From Rhizobium terricola (GTDB lineage Bacteria; Pseudomonadota; Alphaproteobacteria; Rhizobiales; Rhizobiaceae), in assembly GCF_012927355.1 (NCBI RefSeq), contig NZ_JABBGK010000003.1, forward strand, positions 186,001 to 250,000: a stretch of 64,000 bases of DNA, given 5' to 3'. This document shows positions 54,051 to 63,731 of this stretch, one piece after another (positions within the stretch are counted from its first letter, which is position 1; each line of letters begins with the position of its first letter). Under the pieces are notes generated by a model. It did no database searches, was not told where the DNA came from, and was given only the letters and a program-made list of their open reading frames with translations. Both the position numbers and the translations under genes were made by a program.

Positions 54051-56494
54051 GCACCATTCCTTCCAAGGCGCGCGTCGTCATCATCGGCGGCGGCATTTCC
54101 GGCTGCTCCGTGGCCTATCACCTCGCCAAGCTCGGATGGACGGATATCGTCCTTCTCGAACGCAAGCAGTTGACCTGCGGCACGACCTGGCATGCCGCCG
54201 GCCTGATCGGCCAGCTGAGGGCCTCGCAGAACATGACGAGGCTGGCGAAGTACTCGGCTGATCTCTACGTCAAGCTCGAGGCGGAAACCGGAATTGCAAC
54301 CGGGATGCGGCAGAACGGCTCGATCACCGTCGCCCTGACCGAGGAGCGCAAGGAGGAGATCTATCGTCAGGCGAGCCTGGCACGGGCCTTCAACGTCGAC
54401 GTCCGGGAGATCTCGCCGGAAGAGGTCAAGAACCTCTATCCGCATCTCAACATCTCGGATGTGCTGGGTGCGGTGCATCTGCCGCTGGACGGCCAGTGCG
54501 ATCCTGCCAATATCGCCATGGCCCTTGCCAAGGGCGCACGCCAGCGCGGCGCGAAGATCATCGAAAACGTCAAGGCCACCGCCGTCCATGATCGCGACGG
54601 CCGGGTCACCGGTGTGTCCTGGGCGCAGGGCGCGGAGATGGGCACGATCGAAACCGATCATGTCGTCAATTGCGGCGGCATGTGGGGCAGGGATCTCGCG
54701 GCGCGTTCCGGCGTGACGCTGCCGCTTCACGCCTGCGAGCATTTCTACATTGTCACCGAGGCCATCGAGGGGTTGACCCGCCTGCCGGTTCTGCGCGTCC
54801 CCGACGAATGCGCCTACTACAAGGAAGATGCAGGCAAGATGTTGCTCGGCGCCTTCGAGCCGAAGGCCAAGCCCTGGGGCATGGAAGGCATCCGAGAGGA
54901 TTTCTGCTTCGATCAGCTGCCGGAGGATTTCGAGCATTTCGAGCCGATCCTCGAAAAGGCCGTCAACCGCATGCCGATGCTCGAGACGGCCGGCATCCAC
55001 ACGTTCTTCAATGGTCCGGAAAGTTTCACGCCTGACGATCGCTATTATCTCGGCGAAGCGCCCGGGTTGAAGGGGTATTGGGTGGCGGCCGGCTACAACT
55101 CGATCGGCATCGTTTCCTCCGGCGGCGCCGGCATGGCGCTTGCGCAGTGGATGAACGACGGCGAGCCGCCCTTCGATCTCTGGGAGGTCGATATCCGCCG
55201 CGCCCAGCCGTTCCAGAAAAACCGCCTCTATCTCAAGGACCGCGTCTCCGAGACGCTCGGCCTGCTCTATGCCGACCATTTTCCGTATCGCCAGATGGCA
55301 ACATCGCGGGGCGTGCGCCGCTCGCCGCTGCATGAGCATCTCAAGGCCCGCGGGGCCGTCTTCGGGGAAGTTGCTGGCTGGGAGCGTGCGAACTGGTTCG
55401 CCAGAGAGGGGCAGGAACGCGAGTACCGCTATAGCTGGAAGCGCCAGAACTGGTTCGAGAACCAGAAGGAGGAGCATCTGGCCGTCCGCAATGGCGTCGG
55501 CCTGTTCGACATGACATCCTTCGGCAAGATCCGCATCGAGGGCCGCGACGCACTCGCCTTTCTCCAGCGGGTCTGCGCCAACCAGATGGATGTGGTGCCC
55601 GGCAAGATCGTCTATACGCAGATGCTCAACGAACGCGGCGGCATCGAGAGCGACCTGACCGTCACCCGCCTGTCGGACACGGCATTTTTCGCCGTCGTCC
55701 CAGGTGCCACGCTGCAGCGTGATCTTGCCTGGATGCGCAAGCAGTTGAAGGCCGACGAGTTCGCCGTCATCACCGACGTCACCGCAGCGGAATCCGTTCT
55801 CGTCCTGATGGGACCCAAGGTTCGGGACGTGATAAGCCGGGTCAGCCCGAACGACTTTTCCAATGACGCCTTTCCCTTCGGCACGGCGCAGGAAATCGAA
55901 ATCGGCATGGGCCTCGCGCGGGCACACCGCGTATCCTATGTCGGCGAACTCGGCTGGGAGCTCTATGTATCAAGCGACCAGACGGCGCACGTGTTCGAGG
56001 CGATCGAAGAGGCAGGCCGGGAAACGGGCCTGAAACTCTGTGGCCTGCACACGCTCGACAGCTGCCGCATCGAAAAGGCATTCCGCCATTTCGGTCATGA
56101 CATCACCGACGAGGATCACGTCCTCGAGGCCGGGCTTGGCTTCGCGGTCCGGACGGACAAGGGCGACTTCATCGGCCGTGACGCCGTCCTGCGCGCACGG
56201 GAGGAAGGACTGAAGCGCCGACTGGTCCAGTTCCGTCTCAAGGATCCGGAACCGCTGCTCTTCCACAATGAGGCGGTGGTTCGCGACGGAAAGATCGTTT
56301 CGATCATCACGTCCGGCAACTACGGCCATCATCTCGGCGGCGCGATCGGCATGGGCTACGTGCCTTGCGAAGGCGAGAGCGAGGAACAGGTTCTCGCTTC
56401 CAGCTACGAGATCGAAATCGCCGGTGTCCGTCACCAGGCCGTGGCATCCTTGAAGCCGATGTATGACCCCAGGGCGGAGCGCACCCGGTTTTAG
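54047..56494 (+). CDS. FAD-dependent dehydrogenase with GcvT domain (paralogue)
   Basis: The 815-residue protein has the same architecture as its neighbour: VVIIGGGISG (10-19), H49 in TTWHAAG, a DAO domain to about 385 and a GcvT-type half (about 440-810, with DSCRIEKAFRHFGHDI). It is clearly diverged from the first copy in the substrate half (residues 55-350). The two may act in sequence on a doubly methylated amine or form a heteromer. Translation is coupled to the first gene. Confidence 0.9.
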   Translation: MSTIPSKARVVIIGGGISGCSVAYHLAKLGWTDIVLLERKQLTCGTTWHAAGLIGQLRASQNMTRLAKYSADLYVKLEAETGIATGMRQNGSITVALTEERKEEIYRQASLARAFNVDVREISPEEVKNLYPHLNISDVLGAVHLPLDGQCDPANIAMALAKGARQRGAKIIENVKATAVHDRDGRVTGVSWAQGAEMGTIETDHVVNCGGMWGRDLAARSGVTLPLHACEHFYIVTEAIEGLTRLPVLRVPDECAYYKEDAGKMLLGAFEPKAKPWGMEGIREDFCFDQLPEDFEHFEPILEKAVNRMPMLETAGIHTFFNGPESFTPDDRYYLGEAPGLKGYWVAAGYNSIGIVSSGGAGMALAQWMNDGEPPFDLWEVDIRRAQPFQKNRLYLKDRVSETLGLLYADHFPYRQMATSRGVRRSPLHEHLKARGAVFGEVAGWERANWFAREGQEREYRYSWKRQNWFENQKEEHLAVRNGVGLFDMTSFGKIRIEGRDALAFLQRVCANQMDVVPGKIVYTQMLNERGGIESDLTVTRLSDTAFFAVVPGATLQRDLAWMRKQLKADEFAVITDVTAAESVLVLMGPKVRDVISRVSPNDFSNDAFPFGTAQEIEIGMGLARAHRVSYVGELGWELYVSSDQTAHVFEAIEEAGRETGLKLCGLHTLDSCRIEKAFRHFGHDITDEDHVLEAGLGFAVRTDKGDFIGRDAVLRAREEGLKRRLVQFRLKDPEPLLFHNEAVVRDGKIVSIITSGNYGHHLGGAIGMGYVPCEGESEEQVLASSYEIEIAGVRHQAVASLKPMYDPRAERTRF

Positions 56495-56692
56495 CAGATC
56501 TCCGGTTGCAGAGTTGGTAATCTCCCACAAACGTCGTTGGTCACCTTCGCTTGAGAAGGTCGAAACACGTCGGTGCGAGCGGCATGTGGTGAAGCCCGTT
56601 GGTCGTCGTTACCGGCGCCTGGGGGCGTTCGGACAGATCGAGATGCCGGACTCCTCCATTGTGCCCCTGCGGCTATCCGGGTCGGCAAACGG

Positions 56693-57664
56693 TCAAGCCA
56701 ATATCCTGCCGGTCAATATCGTCGCCCGGTAAAGTTCGCGAAGGCCGGCAGCATCTACCGACACGCACGCCCGGTGAGAGGGGCGATCGTCCCACGCACC
56801 GGGCGGGAAGGCTAGCGTATCCGGCTTCTGAATCGTCATGCCCCGCGTAATGCCGGTGGTCGACACGCGGATCGCTCCGGTACGGGTTTCAAAGAGGTCC
56901 GGCCTCAGCAGGTAGGCGACGGCGGAGGAGTCGTGGACATAGATCGACGGCACGCCACCAGCCTGGTGGAAGGCTTCATAGAAACGTGAGACGTCCCAGA
57001 TGAAGCGCCCGCTTTCGCCGCCGAGGTCGGCCAATTCCGACAGATAGTCGGTCGGCATGTGGGTCTTCTGGGTCACGTCCAGTCCGACGAATGTGATAGG
57101 CCAGGCTGCCGCGCAGATCTCGTCGGCTGCTTCGGGGTCGCCGATGATGTTGGCCTCGGCGGCCGGTGTCACGTTGCCCTGGACCCCGGCGATGCCGAAG
57201 GCACCCCCCATGATGATGACCTGCTTCACCAGTCCGGCGATTTCCGGGTCCTCGCGTAGCGCCAGCGCCAGATTGGTCATGCGGCCGACAGCGACGAGGG
57301 TGATCTCGTGCGGCGCGGCACGCACCGTGTCGATGATGAAGCGGTGGGCCGGGCGCGGGTCGGCCGCGGTTGTGAGTTCACCCGGCAGCGATATGTCGCC
57401 AAGCGCGTTCACCCCGTGGACGAAGTCCGGCGGATCCATCGGCTCGCCGACGAGCGGCTTGCCGGCTCCCTGCGCGACCGGCACGTTCATGCCGAAGCGT
57501 TCGACCAGGTAGAGCGCGTTGAAGGTCGTCTGCGCAATGGTGCCATTGCCGAACGTGGTCGTGATCCCGACCAGTTCGATTTCCGGAGCATGGTGCAGGA
57601 AGAGAAGCGCCATGGCATCGTCCACGCCGGGATCGGTGTCGAAGATGACTTTGTGAATGGTCAT
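56693..57664 (-). CDS. Nucleoside hydrolase (inosine-uridine preferring family)
   Basis: The 323-residue enzyme has the diagnostic N-terminal calcium-binding motif DTDPGVDDAMAL (D9, D11, D15, D16) and VGLDVTQKTHMP and HDSSAVAYLL further on. It cuts the N-glycosidic bond of nucleosides. It is the last gene of the leftward nucleoside operon and would act on what the ABC importer brings in. The C-terminal residue order is complete. Confidence 0.94.
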   Translation of the reverse strand: MTIHKVIFDTDPGVDDAMALLFLHHAPEIELVGITTTFGNGTIAQTTFNALYLVERFGMNVPVAQGAGKPLVGEPMDPPDFVHGVNALGDISLPGELTTAADPRPAHRFIIDTVRAAPHEITLVAVGRMTNLALALREDPEIAGLVKQVIIMGGAFGIAGVQGNVTPAAEANIIGDPEAADEICAAAWPITFVGLDVTQKTHMPTDYLSELADLGGESGRFIWDVSRFYEAFHQAGGVPSIYVHDSSAVAYLLRPDLFETRTGAIRVSTTGITRGMTIQKPDTLAFPPGAWDDRPSHRACVSVDAAGLRELYRATILTGRILA

Positions 57665-57690
57665 TGGGGGCTCCTTGGAGAGATCTGCCG

Positions 57691-58608
57691 TCAGGAATGA
57701 AGCGCGCGCTTCTTGCGGGCACGGGCGTGAATGACGAGGGCGACGATCGGGACGAGATAGGGCAGGGCCTGCAGCAACTCGCTCGGGAAGCCCTTGCCCT
57801 GCAGCGAGATCGCGACAGCGTCCGCGGCCCCAAGCAGCAATGACGCCGCCAACGTGCCCCAGGCGCTGCCATGTCCCATCAGATCTGCGGCAAGCGCCAC
57901 GAAACCGCGTCCCGCGCTCATGTTCTGCGAGAACCAGCTGACATAGCCGAGCGACAGGAAGGCGCCCGCTGCGCCCGCGAAGAGGCCGGACAGCACGAGC
58001 GCCGCAACCTGCATTTTTACGACGTCGATGCCTGCGGTTGCCGCGGCCTCGGGATTTTCGCCGACGGCCCGCAGACGGATTCCGAACGGCGTGCGCGTCA
58101 TGGCGATTGCCACGACAGGGACGAGCAGAACGGCAACATAGGTCAGTACGTGATGCCCGGAAAGCAGTCTTCCGAGGACGGGAAGGTCGGCCACGAATGG
58201 CAGCGAGAGCGATGGCAGGGTGCCGCTCGAAAGCGACCCCGACATGCCCTTGTCTCCGGTCAGCATGTAAAGGACCAACGTTGTACCGGCCGCTGCAAGC
58301 ATGTTGAAGGCTATGCCCGAGAGGATGAGGTCCGCCTTCAGGATATGGACCGCCAGCGACAGCAGCATGCCGAGTAGGGCGCCGGTCAAGAGGGCGCCGA
58401 CGAGCCCGACCCAGGGATTGCCGCTTGCCGCACTCGCCAGCACGGCGGCGAGTGCGGCTGACAGCATCATGCCCTCGATGCCGAGATTGAGCACGCCGGC
58501 CCGCTGGGAAATGTGGACCCCGAGTGCGGCCAGCAGGATCGGTGTCATCACCCGGAGAAGAACTGGCACGAGATCGAGAAAATGGCTGATATCCGCCAGT
58601 GCCGTCAT
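57691..58608 (-). CDS. ABC transporter permease (nucleoside type)
   Basis: The 305-residue membrane protein starts MTALADISHF, overlapping the upstream permease by ATGA; a longer frame to 58872 is antisense-like and rejected. Eight or nine hydrophobic segments and the signature GVLNLGIEGMMLSAAL (near 50) place it with the YufQ/BmpC-type permeases that work with BMP-family binding proteins. Confidence 0.92.
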   Translation of the reverse strand: MTALADISHFLDLVPVLLRVMTPILLAALGVHISQRAGVLNLGIEGMMLSAALAAVLASAASGNPWVGLVGALLTGALLGMLLSLAVHILKADLILSGIAFNMLAAAGTTLVLYMLTGDKGMSGSLSSGTLPSLSLPFVADLPVLGRLLSGHHVLTYVAVLLVPVVAIAMTRTPFGIRLRAVGENPEAAATAGIDVVKMQVAALVLSGLFAGAAGAFLSLGYVSWFSQNMSAGRGFVALAADLMGHGSAWGTLAASLLLGAADAVAISLQGKGFPSELLQALPYLVPIVALVIHARARKKRALHS

Positions 58609-59660
58609 GGCCTTACCTCCTGTCGCCGGCCGGCGATCAGGGCAAGAAGACGCGGATTGCGGGTGATCGCGGCGGCCGTCACAAGGATCAGGATAAGCGC
58701 CTGGATAACCCCAACCACTTCGTTTGGCACGTCGTGATTGCGCGCCACCAGATCGCCACCGACCTGAAGGTAGGAGAGAAACAGCGCCGAGGGGATCAGG
58801 AGCAGTGGATTGTCGCGCGCGAGGATCGCGACGACGACGCCGGTCCAGCCATTGCCGGGAAGCGCCTGCCACGAAAAGCGCTGGTAGAGTCCGAGAAGCT
58901 CGATACCTCCGGCGAAGGCGGCGATCGCGCCGCCGATCACCTGGGTCCTGAGCATGATCGAGCGGATCGGCAAGCCGAGATGAGCGGCGAAGCCGGGATT
59001 GGCACCGACGATGCGCGATTCGTAACCGACCTTGGTGCGGAAGAGGTAGATGGCGCCAGCAATGCAGGCGACAAAGGCGAAGAGCGTGCCGAGGTGAATG
59101 CGGGTGCCATCGACGAGGCGGGGCAGCCGGGCTTCCGTCGGGATCTTGTAGCTGACCATGGCGCCGGCGGCCGGATCGCGCAGGATCGAATTGACCACGT
59201 AGAGGCCAATGAACATCACGGCGAAATTCAACATGAGGGACGAGACCAGTTCGGAAACCTCGAACCTGCTGCGCAAGACTCCCGGCACCACGCAGGCCGA
59301 TGATCCGATGATCGTGCCGCCGATCAGACTGACCGGCGCCATGATCCAGCCGGGCAGCGGCAAGAGGATGACGATGGCGACGGTGGCAAGGCCGCCGAGG
59401 AAGAAGGCCCCCTCGACGCCGAGATTGAACATGCCGGCCCGGAACATCAGTGCGACTGCCAGTCCGCAGAGCATAGCCGGCGTCGCCATCTCGACGATGT
59501 TACCCGTGTGGCGAAAACTGCGGAACGGACCGAACAGGAATGTATCGATCACGCCGGCCGGATCCGCGGTGCTAAGCGAAACCGGGACCAGCACGACGGC
59601 GATGGCAACCACCAGAACGGCAAGTGTCAGGACGAAGGGTGCGAGCGTTTGGCGGATCAT
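58605..59660 (-). CDS. ABC transporter permease (nucleoside type)
   Basis: The 351-residue permease has signature FNLGVEGAFFLGGLATV (near 78) and GNGWTGVVVAILARDNPL (near 275), as in YufP/BmpB-type permeases. It pairs with the previous gene, with coupling at both ends (overlaps 4 bp with the ATPase gene and 4 bp with the other permease). Confidence 0.92.
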   Translation of the reverse strand: MIRQTLAPFVLTLAVLVVAIAVVLVPVSLSTADPAGVIDTFLFGPFRSFRHTGNIVEMATPAMLCGLAVALMFRAGMFNLGVEGAFFLGGLATVAIVILLPLPGWIMAPVSLIGGTIIGSSACVVPGVLRSRFEVSELVSSLMLNFAVMFIGLYVVNSILRDPAAGAMVSYKIPTEARLPRLVDGTRIHLGTLFAFVACIAGAIYLFRTKVGYESRIVGANPGFAAHLGLPIRSIMLRTQVIGGAIAAFAGGIELLGLYQRFSWQALPGNGWTGVVVAILARDNPLLLIPSALFLSYLQVGGDLVARNHDVPNEVVGVIQALILILVTAAAITRNPRLLALIAGRRQEVRP

Positions 59661-61183
59661 GCCGTCTCCTGCAATCCGAGCATGAAAGGCCCCAGTTTCT
59701 CCGGCGTGAGGTCCGGTTCGTTGTCGAGTACGGCACTGATCCGGCCGGCATAAATCACGGCGATCCGATTCGAAAGCGCCAGTAGTTCGTCAAGATCGGC
59801 GCTGATCAGCAGGACCGCCGCGCCGTCTGCCGCAAGCTTGAGGATCTGGCCCTGGAGAAAGGCGGCGGCAGCCACGTCGATGCCGCGTGTCGGCTGGTCG
59901 GCGATCAGGAATTTCGGTCCGGTCGCGAACTCGCGTGCGGCGATCACCTTCTGCGCATTGCCGCCGGACAGGGCCGAAAGCGGTGCTCGGGGGCCCGGAC
60001 AGCGGATGGCGAAGCTGTCGATGAAGGCATCAGCCTGCGCTTCCATTTCCGCCCTTCGCAGGAACGGCCCCCGCGAAAAGCGCATGCCGCGATGGGCGCC
60101 GGCAAGGGCATTGTCGGTGACGCTCAACTGGCGGGCGCCCCCTTGATGGAACCGGTCCGCCGGCAGGTGGGCCATTCCGCGGCCGCGAAGCAAGGCGGTG
60201 GTGCTCCCCTTGCCGGTCTGGCCGTCGAGATGGAAATCGCCGTCATCGGGGCGACGCTCGCCGGTCAGGACGGATACCAGCCCGCGTTGGCCACTGCCGT
60301 CGACGCCGGCGAGCCCGAGGATCTCGCCGGCCCGGATGGAGAGGTTGATACCGCTCAGCCGGTCGGCTCCGGCGGCCGCATGCAATGTGAGGTTTTCTAT
60401 CCTCAGCCGCTCCTCGGCCAACGTCCGGTCGCTTCGGAGCGGCGGTGTCGATTTTGCGGCGCCCATCACGAGCGCGGCGATCTCGGCATTGGAGATTTCG
60501 CTCATGGGAGCATCGCCGGACACCTCTCCGGCGCGCAGGGTGGTCACATGGTCAGCGAGTGCGCGCACTTCTCCAAGCTTGTGGGAAATGAAGAGAATGG
60601 TGAGCCCGGCTGCTCGCAGATCGGCCAGGCGCTGGAACAGCTCCTCCGTTTCAGGCGGGGTCAGCACCGCGGTCGGTTCATCGAGGATCAGTACCCGGAC
60701 GTTGCGCGACAGCGCTTTCAGAATCTCGACCTTCTGCTGAGCCGCGACGGAGAGGCTTGAGACGCGCGCATCCGGATCGATGTCGAGATTGTATCTTGCA
60801 GCAAGCCCCGTCACCCGCTCGCGCGCCGCCCGGCGGTCGATGAACGGTCCTTTGCGCGGTTCCTGGCCGAGCAGGATGTTTTGCGCGACGGTGAGCGACG
60901 GCAGAAGCGAGAAGTGCTGGTGCACCATGCTGATACCCAGCGTAGCGGCGGCCTTCGGCGAGGCGATGTCGACCGCTTTCCCATCGATGAGAATCCTCCC
61001 GGATGTCGGCTGTTCGAGGCCGAACAGGATCTTCATCAGCGTTGACTTGCCGGCGCCGTTTTCACCGCAGATGGCGTGCGTTGTGCCCGATGCGATCGAA
61101 AAGGAGACGCCTTTCAGCGCCACCGTTCCGTTCGGATAGCGCTTCGAGATGGCCTCGAAGCGGATGAGGGGCTCTGCCGTCAT
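59657..61183 (-). CDS. ABC transporter ATP-binding protein (nucleoside type)
   Basis: The 508-residue double ATPase has NBD1 with GENGAGKST (near 38) and RVLILDEPTAVL, and NBD2 with the degenerate AGVDGSGQR and signature LSGGNAQKVIAAREF then LIADQPTRGIDV. This is the YufO/BmpA-type energiser of purine nucleoside importers. It is 6 bp after the binding-protein gene. Confidence 0.93.
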   Translation of the reverse strand: MTAEPLIRFEAISKRYPNGTVALKGVSFSIASGTTHAICGENGAGKSTLMKILFGLEQPTSGRILIDGKAVDIASPKAAATLGISMVHQHFSLLPSLTVAQNILLGQEPRKGPFIDRRAARERVTGLAARYNLDIDPDARVSSLSVAAQQKVEILKALSRNVRVLILDEPTAVLTPPETEELFQRLADLRAAGLTILFISHKLGEVRALADHVTTLRAGEVSGDAPMSEISNAEIAALVMGAAKSTPPLRSDRTLAEERLRIENLTLHAAAGADRLSGINLSIRAGEILGLAGVDGSGQRGLVSVLTGERRPDDGDFHLDGQTGKGSTTALLRGRGMAHLPADRFHQGGARQLSVTDNALAGAHRGMRFSRGPFLRRAEMEAQADAFIDSFAIRCPGPRAPLSALSGGNAQKVIAAREFATGPKFLIADQPTRGIDVAAAAFLQGQILKLAADGAAVLLISADLDELLALSNRIAVIYAGRISAVLDNEPDLTPEKLGPFMLGLQETA

Positions 61184-61189
61184 GGGCGG

Positions 61190-62308
61190 TCAGGGCCGGA
61201 CGGATGTGCGCAGGGCCTCGAGCGCTGCCGGATCGACGGCGAAGCCGGACGACACCTTGATTGCGCCCGAAATAATGCCTGCCTTCGCATCCGCGATCTT
61301 CTGCTTAAGCCCCGCCGATGCGAGGCTTGCCATGTTGCCGTCTTCGGCAAGGCCGACGGCATCCTCCTTGAGGCCGATCGCCTCGGTGGCACCGACCGGC
61401 AGCTTCCCGTCGACATAGAGGTCGTAGGCCCGGGCGAGTGTCACGTCGACCTTCTTCAGCATCGAGCTGGCAACGCGCGCTGCCATTTCCGGATCGCTTT
61501 CCTTGAAGATCAGTTCCTGGTCGGAGTTGACGCCAAGCGCCCACTTGCCGGTATCCTTGGCCGCGGCGATCTGGCCGATGCCGGTCAGTCCCGCGACGTT
61601 GAAGCCGATCGCGGTTCCGGCGCGATACTGGGCAAGGGCCAGTTCCTTGCCCTTTGCGGCGTCGTTGAAACTGCCGGCATAGGAGATCGCGACCTTGACA
61701 TTCGGTTCGACGGAGCGAGCGCCTTCGATGTAGCCGACAAGGAAGTCGTTGATGACGGGAATGTCCATTCCGCCGAGGAAGCCGAGCGAGCTCCCCATGG
61801 AGGCCGCAATGGTGCCGTCCTTCAGCAGGCCAGCAGCGAGAATACCGGCGAGATAGGACCCTTCGTTCTGTTTGTAGACCACCGAATAGACGTTGCCGTA
61901 GTCACCCTTGTCGTAGGGCATCACGCCGTCGATCAGTACATAGGTCTTGTCCGGATACTCCGGCGCCACTTCCGTCATGATGTCGGAAATCTCGAACGTG
62001 CAGGCGACGATCAAGTCGTAGTCCTGTTCGGAAACGTCCTGGAAGGTCGGTAGCCATTTCGTCTGGTCGGTTCCCATCTCGATGACCTTGGTCTCGACGG
62101 CGTCGCCATACTTCTGCTTGATCATCTCCATGCCCTTGGCGCCGAGGTCGAAATAGGACTTGTCGCCAAGGTTGCCGTTGACGAGAAAGACAATCTTCTT
62201 CGGTTCGGCGGCAACGGTGCCGGTTGCCGAGGAGACAAAAAGAGCGCTCGTGGCTGTCAGCAGAATTGCGCCCAAAGCGGTGCGGCGGTTCATTGCGGTC
62301 ATCTTCAT
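61190..62308 (-). CDS. BMP family ABC transporter substrate-binding protein
   Basis: The 372-residue periplasmic lipoprotein-like or secreted protein starts MKMTAMNRRTALGAILL behind AAGGGGAA. The signal segment has a twin-arginine-like NRR before the hydrophobic stretch (about 10-33). The BMP/PnrA fold is shown by NLGDKSYFDLGAKGMEMI (near 46), VACTFEISDIMTEVAPEYPDK and LGVNSDQE. The family binds nucleosides or nucleobase-like ligands. It is second in the leftward operon, after the amidohydrolase gene. Confidence 0.92.
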   Translation of the reverse strand: MKMTAMNRRTALGAILLTATSALFVSSATGTVAAEPKKIVFLVNGNLGDKSYFDLGAKGMEMIKQKYGDAVETKVIEMGTDQTKWLPTFQDVSEQDYDLIVACTFEISDIMTEVAPEYPDKTYVLIDGVMPYDKGDYGNVYSVVYKQNEGSYLAGILAAGLLKDGTIAASMGSSLGFLGGMDIPVINDFLVGYIEGARSVEPNVKVAISYAGSFNDAAKGKELALAQYRAGTAIGFNVAGLTGIGQIAAAKDTGKWALGVNSDQELIFKESDPEMAARVASSMLKKVDVTLARAYDLYVDGKLPVGATEAIGLKEDAVGLAEDGNMASLASAGLKQKIADAKAGIISGAIKVSSGFAVDPAALEALRTSVRP

Positions 62309-62357
62309 GGGTTCCCCTTGATTATTGAATGAAGGACGACGTTGCTGGGATCGGTAT

Positions 62358-63731
62358 TCAGGCGGCACTGATCGGGCTTATCGCTCCCTTGCTGTTGTCC
62401 GCAAGCCATTCGGCCCGGCGGGCGAAGAGACCGGGCACGACGCCGTGTACTTCGGCGATCAGTTCGCCGATGCTGGCTGTCTTCAGATGCCCGTCCTCGA
62501 CGATGATGCGGCCGTCGACCATGGTGAGGTCGACGTCGCTGCCGCGCACGGCATGGACGAGATTGTGGTGCAGGTTACCGTCGCGTCCTCCGAAAAGCGG
62601 CGTCATGCGCGGTGTGTCGGTGCGCACTGCGATTATGTCTGCCTTCTTGCCAACTTCCAGCGAACCGATCTCGTGATCCTTGCCGATGGCGCGGGCACCT
62701 TCGATCGTCGCCATGCGCATGACGTCCCAACTGTCGAGGGCCGATGCGTCGAGTGTCGCGAACTTTGTCAGCAGGGACGCGAACTTCATCTCCTCGAACA
62801 TGTCGAGATTGTTGTTTTCCTTCTCGCCGTCGGTGCCGATGCCGACGGCGACGCCGGCCGCGCGCAGCTTGCCGACCGGCGCGTAGCCGCTGGCGAGCTT
62901 CATGTTGCTGGTCGGGTTATGGGCCACCGCGACCCCGCGTCTGGCCATCAGTTCGATCTCGCTGTCGTCCAGCCACACGCAATGGGCAAGCAATGTCTTG
63001 TCTGCATCCAGGAGGCCAAGCTTCTCGAGTGCCTGGATCGAACGGCAGCCATAACGGCGCTGCATCTCCTTCAACTCGACGTCGGCCTCATTGGAATGGG
63101 TGTGGAAGCCCGTCCTGAACTTCCGTGCCAGTTCAATCGCCCGACGATGACCGGCCTCGGTGGAATAGAAGGCGTGTTCCAGGCCGACCCAGACTTCGAC
63201 CCGGCCGTCGGCCTTGCCGTGCCAGGTTTCGAGCAGGCGTTCGGTGTCGTCGAGATGGTCGAAATAGTCATAGTCCGGATGCTCGCCGACATAGGGCGCC
63301 ATGACCGTGCGGTTGCCGATCTGGCTTGCGGCGCGGGCTGCGCCCTCCATGTAGCGCCACATGTCGACGACGGTCGTGGTGCCGGAGAGGACCGCCTCGG
63401 CGTAGCATAGCCAGGACGCGGCTTCCGCCTCGCGCGGAAGAAGGACGCGGTGCATCGGGTCGATATACATGCGCAACCAGTCCCAGACCGGCAAGCCTTC
63501 GGCCGTGCCGCGCAGCAGTCCGGAATGGAGGTGCGCATTGACGAGGCCGGGCATCAGCACGCGGTTCGGCATCCTTCGCACACGTGCATGCGGAAGATCG
63601 GCGACGAGCTTGCCCAGGCTTCCGACGGCCTGGATCCGGCCGTGCTCAACGGCCACGGCGCCATCGGCGATCACGTTGTTTGCTGGATCCATTGTGATGA
63701 CTTGGTCGGCGGCGAGAATTTGCATTGCCAT
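62358..63731 (-). CDS. Amidohydrolase/deaminase (SAH/guanine deaminase-like, chlorohydrolase family)
   Basis: The 457-residue TIM-barrel amidohydrolase has the metal ligands H67 and H69 (NAHLHS), H210 and H212 (HTHSNE, with E215), H250 (AHCVWLDD) and D301 (GTDGEKEN). This is the single-metal pattern of cytosine/guanine/adenosine-type deaminases and of AtzA/TrzN-like s-triazine hydrolases. With the nucleoside importer and hydrolase a purine or pyrimidine-type deamination is likely, but the exact substrate cannot be read. It opens the operon. Confidence 0.92.
   Translation of the reverse strand: MAMQILAADQVITMDPANNVIADGAVAVEHGRIQAVGSLGKLVADLPHARVRRMPNRVLMPGLVNAHLHSGLLRGTAEGLPVWDWLRMYIDPMHRVLLPREAEAASWLCYAEAVLSGTTTVVDMWRYMEGAARAASQIGNRTVMAPYVGEHPDYDYFDHLDDTERLLETWHGKADGRVEVWVGLEHAFYSTEAGHRRAIELARKFRTGFHTHSNEADVELKEMQRRYGCRSIQALEKLGLLDADKTLLAHCVWLDDSEIELMARRGVAVAHNPTSNMKLASGYAPVGKLRAAGVAVGIGTDGEKENNNLDMFEEMKFASLLTKFATLDASALDSWDVMRMATIEGARAIGKDHEIGSLEVGKKADIIAVRTDTPRMTPLFGGRDGNLHHNLVHAVRGSDVDLTMVDGRIIVEDGHLKTASIGELIAEVHGVVPGLFARRAEWLADNSKGAISPISAA

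Noticed and set aside
57691..58872. An 88-residue longer start for the second nucleoside permease
   Set aside because: The extension is Arg/Ser/Pro-rich, lies inside the upstream permease gene in another phase, and the ATG at 58608 gives a normal 4-bp overlap.
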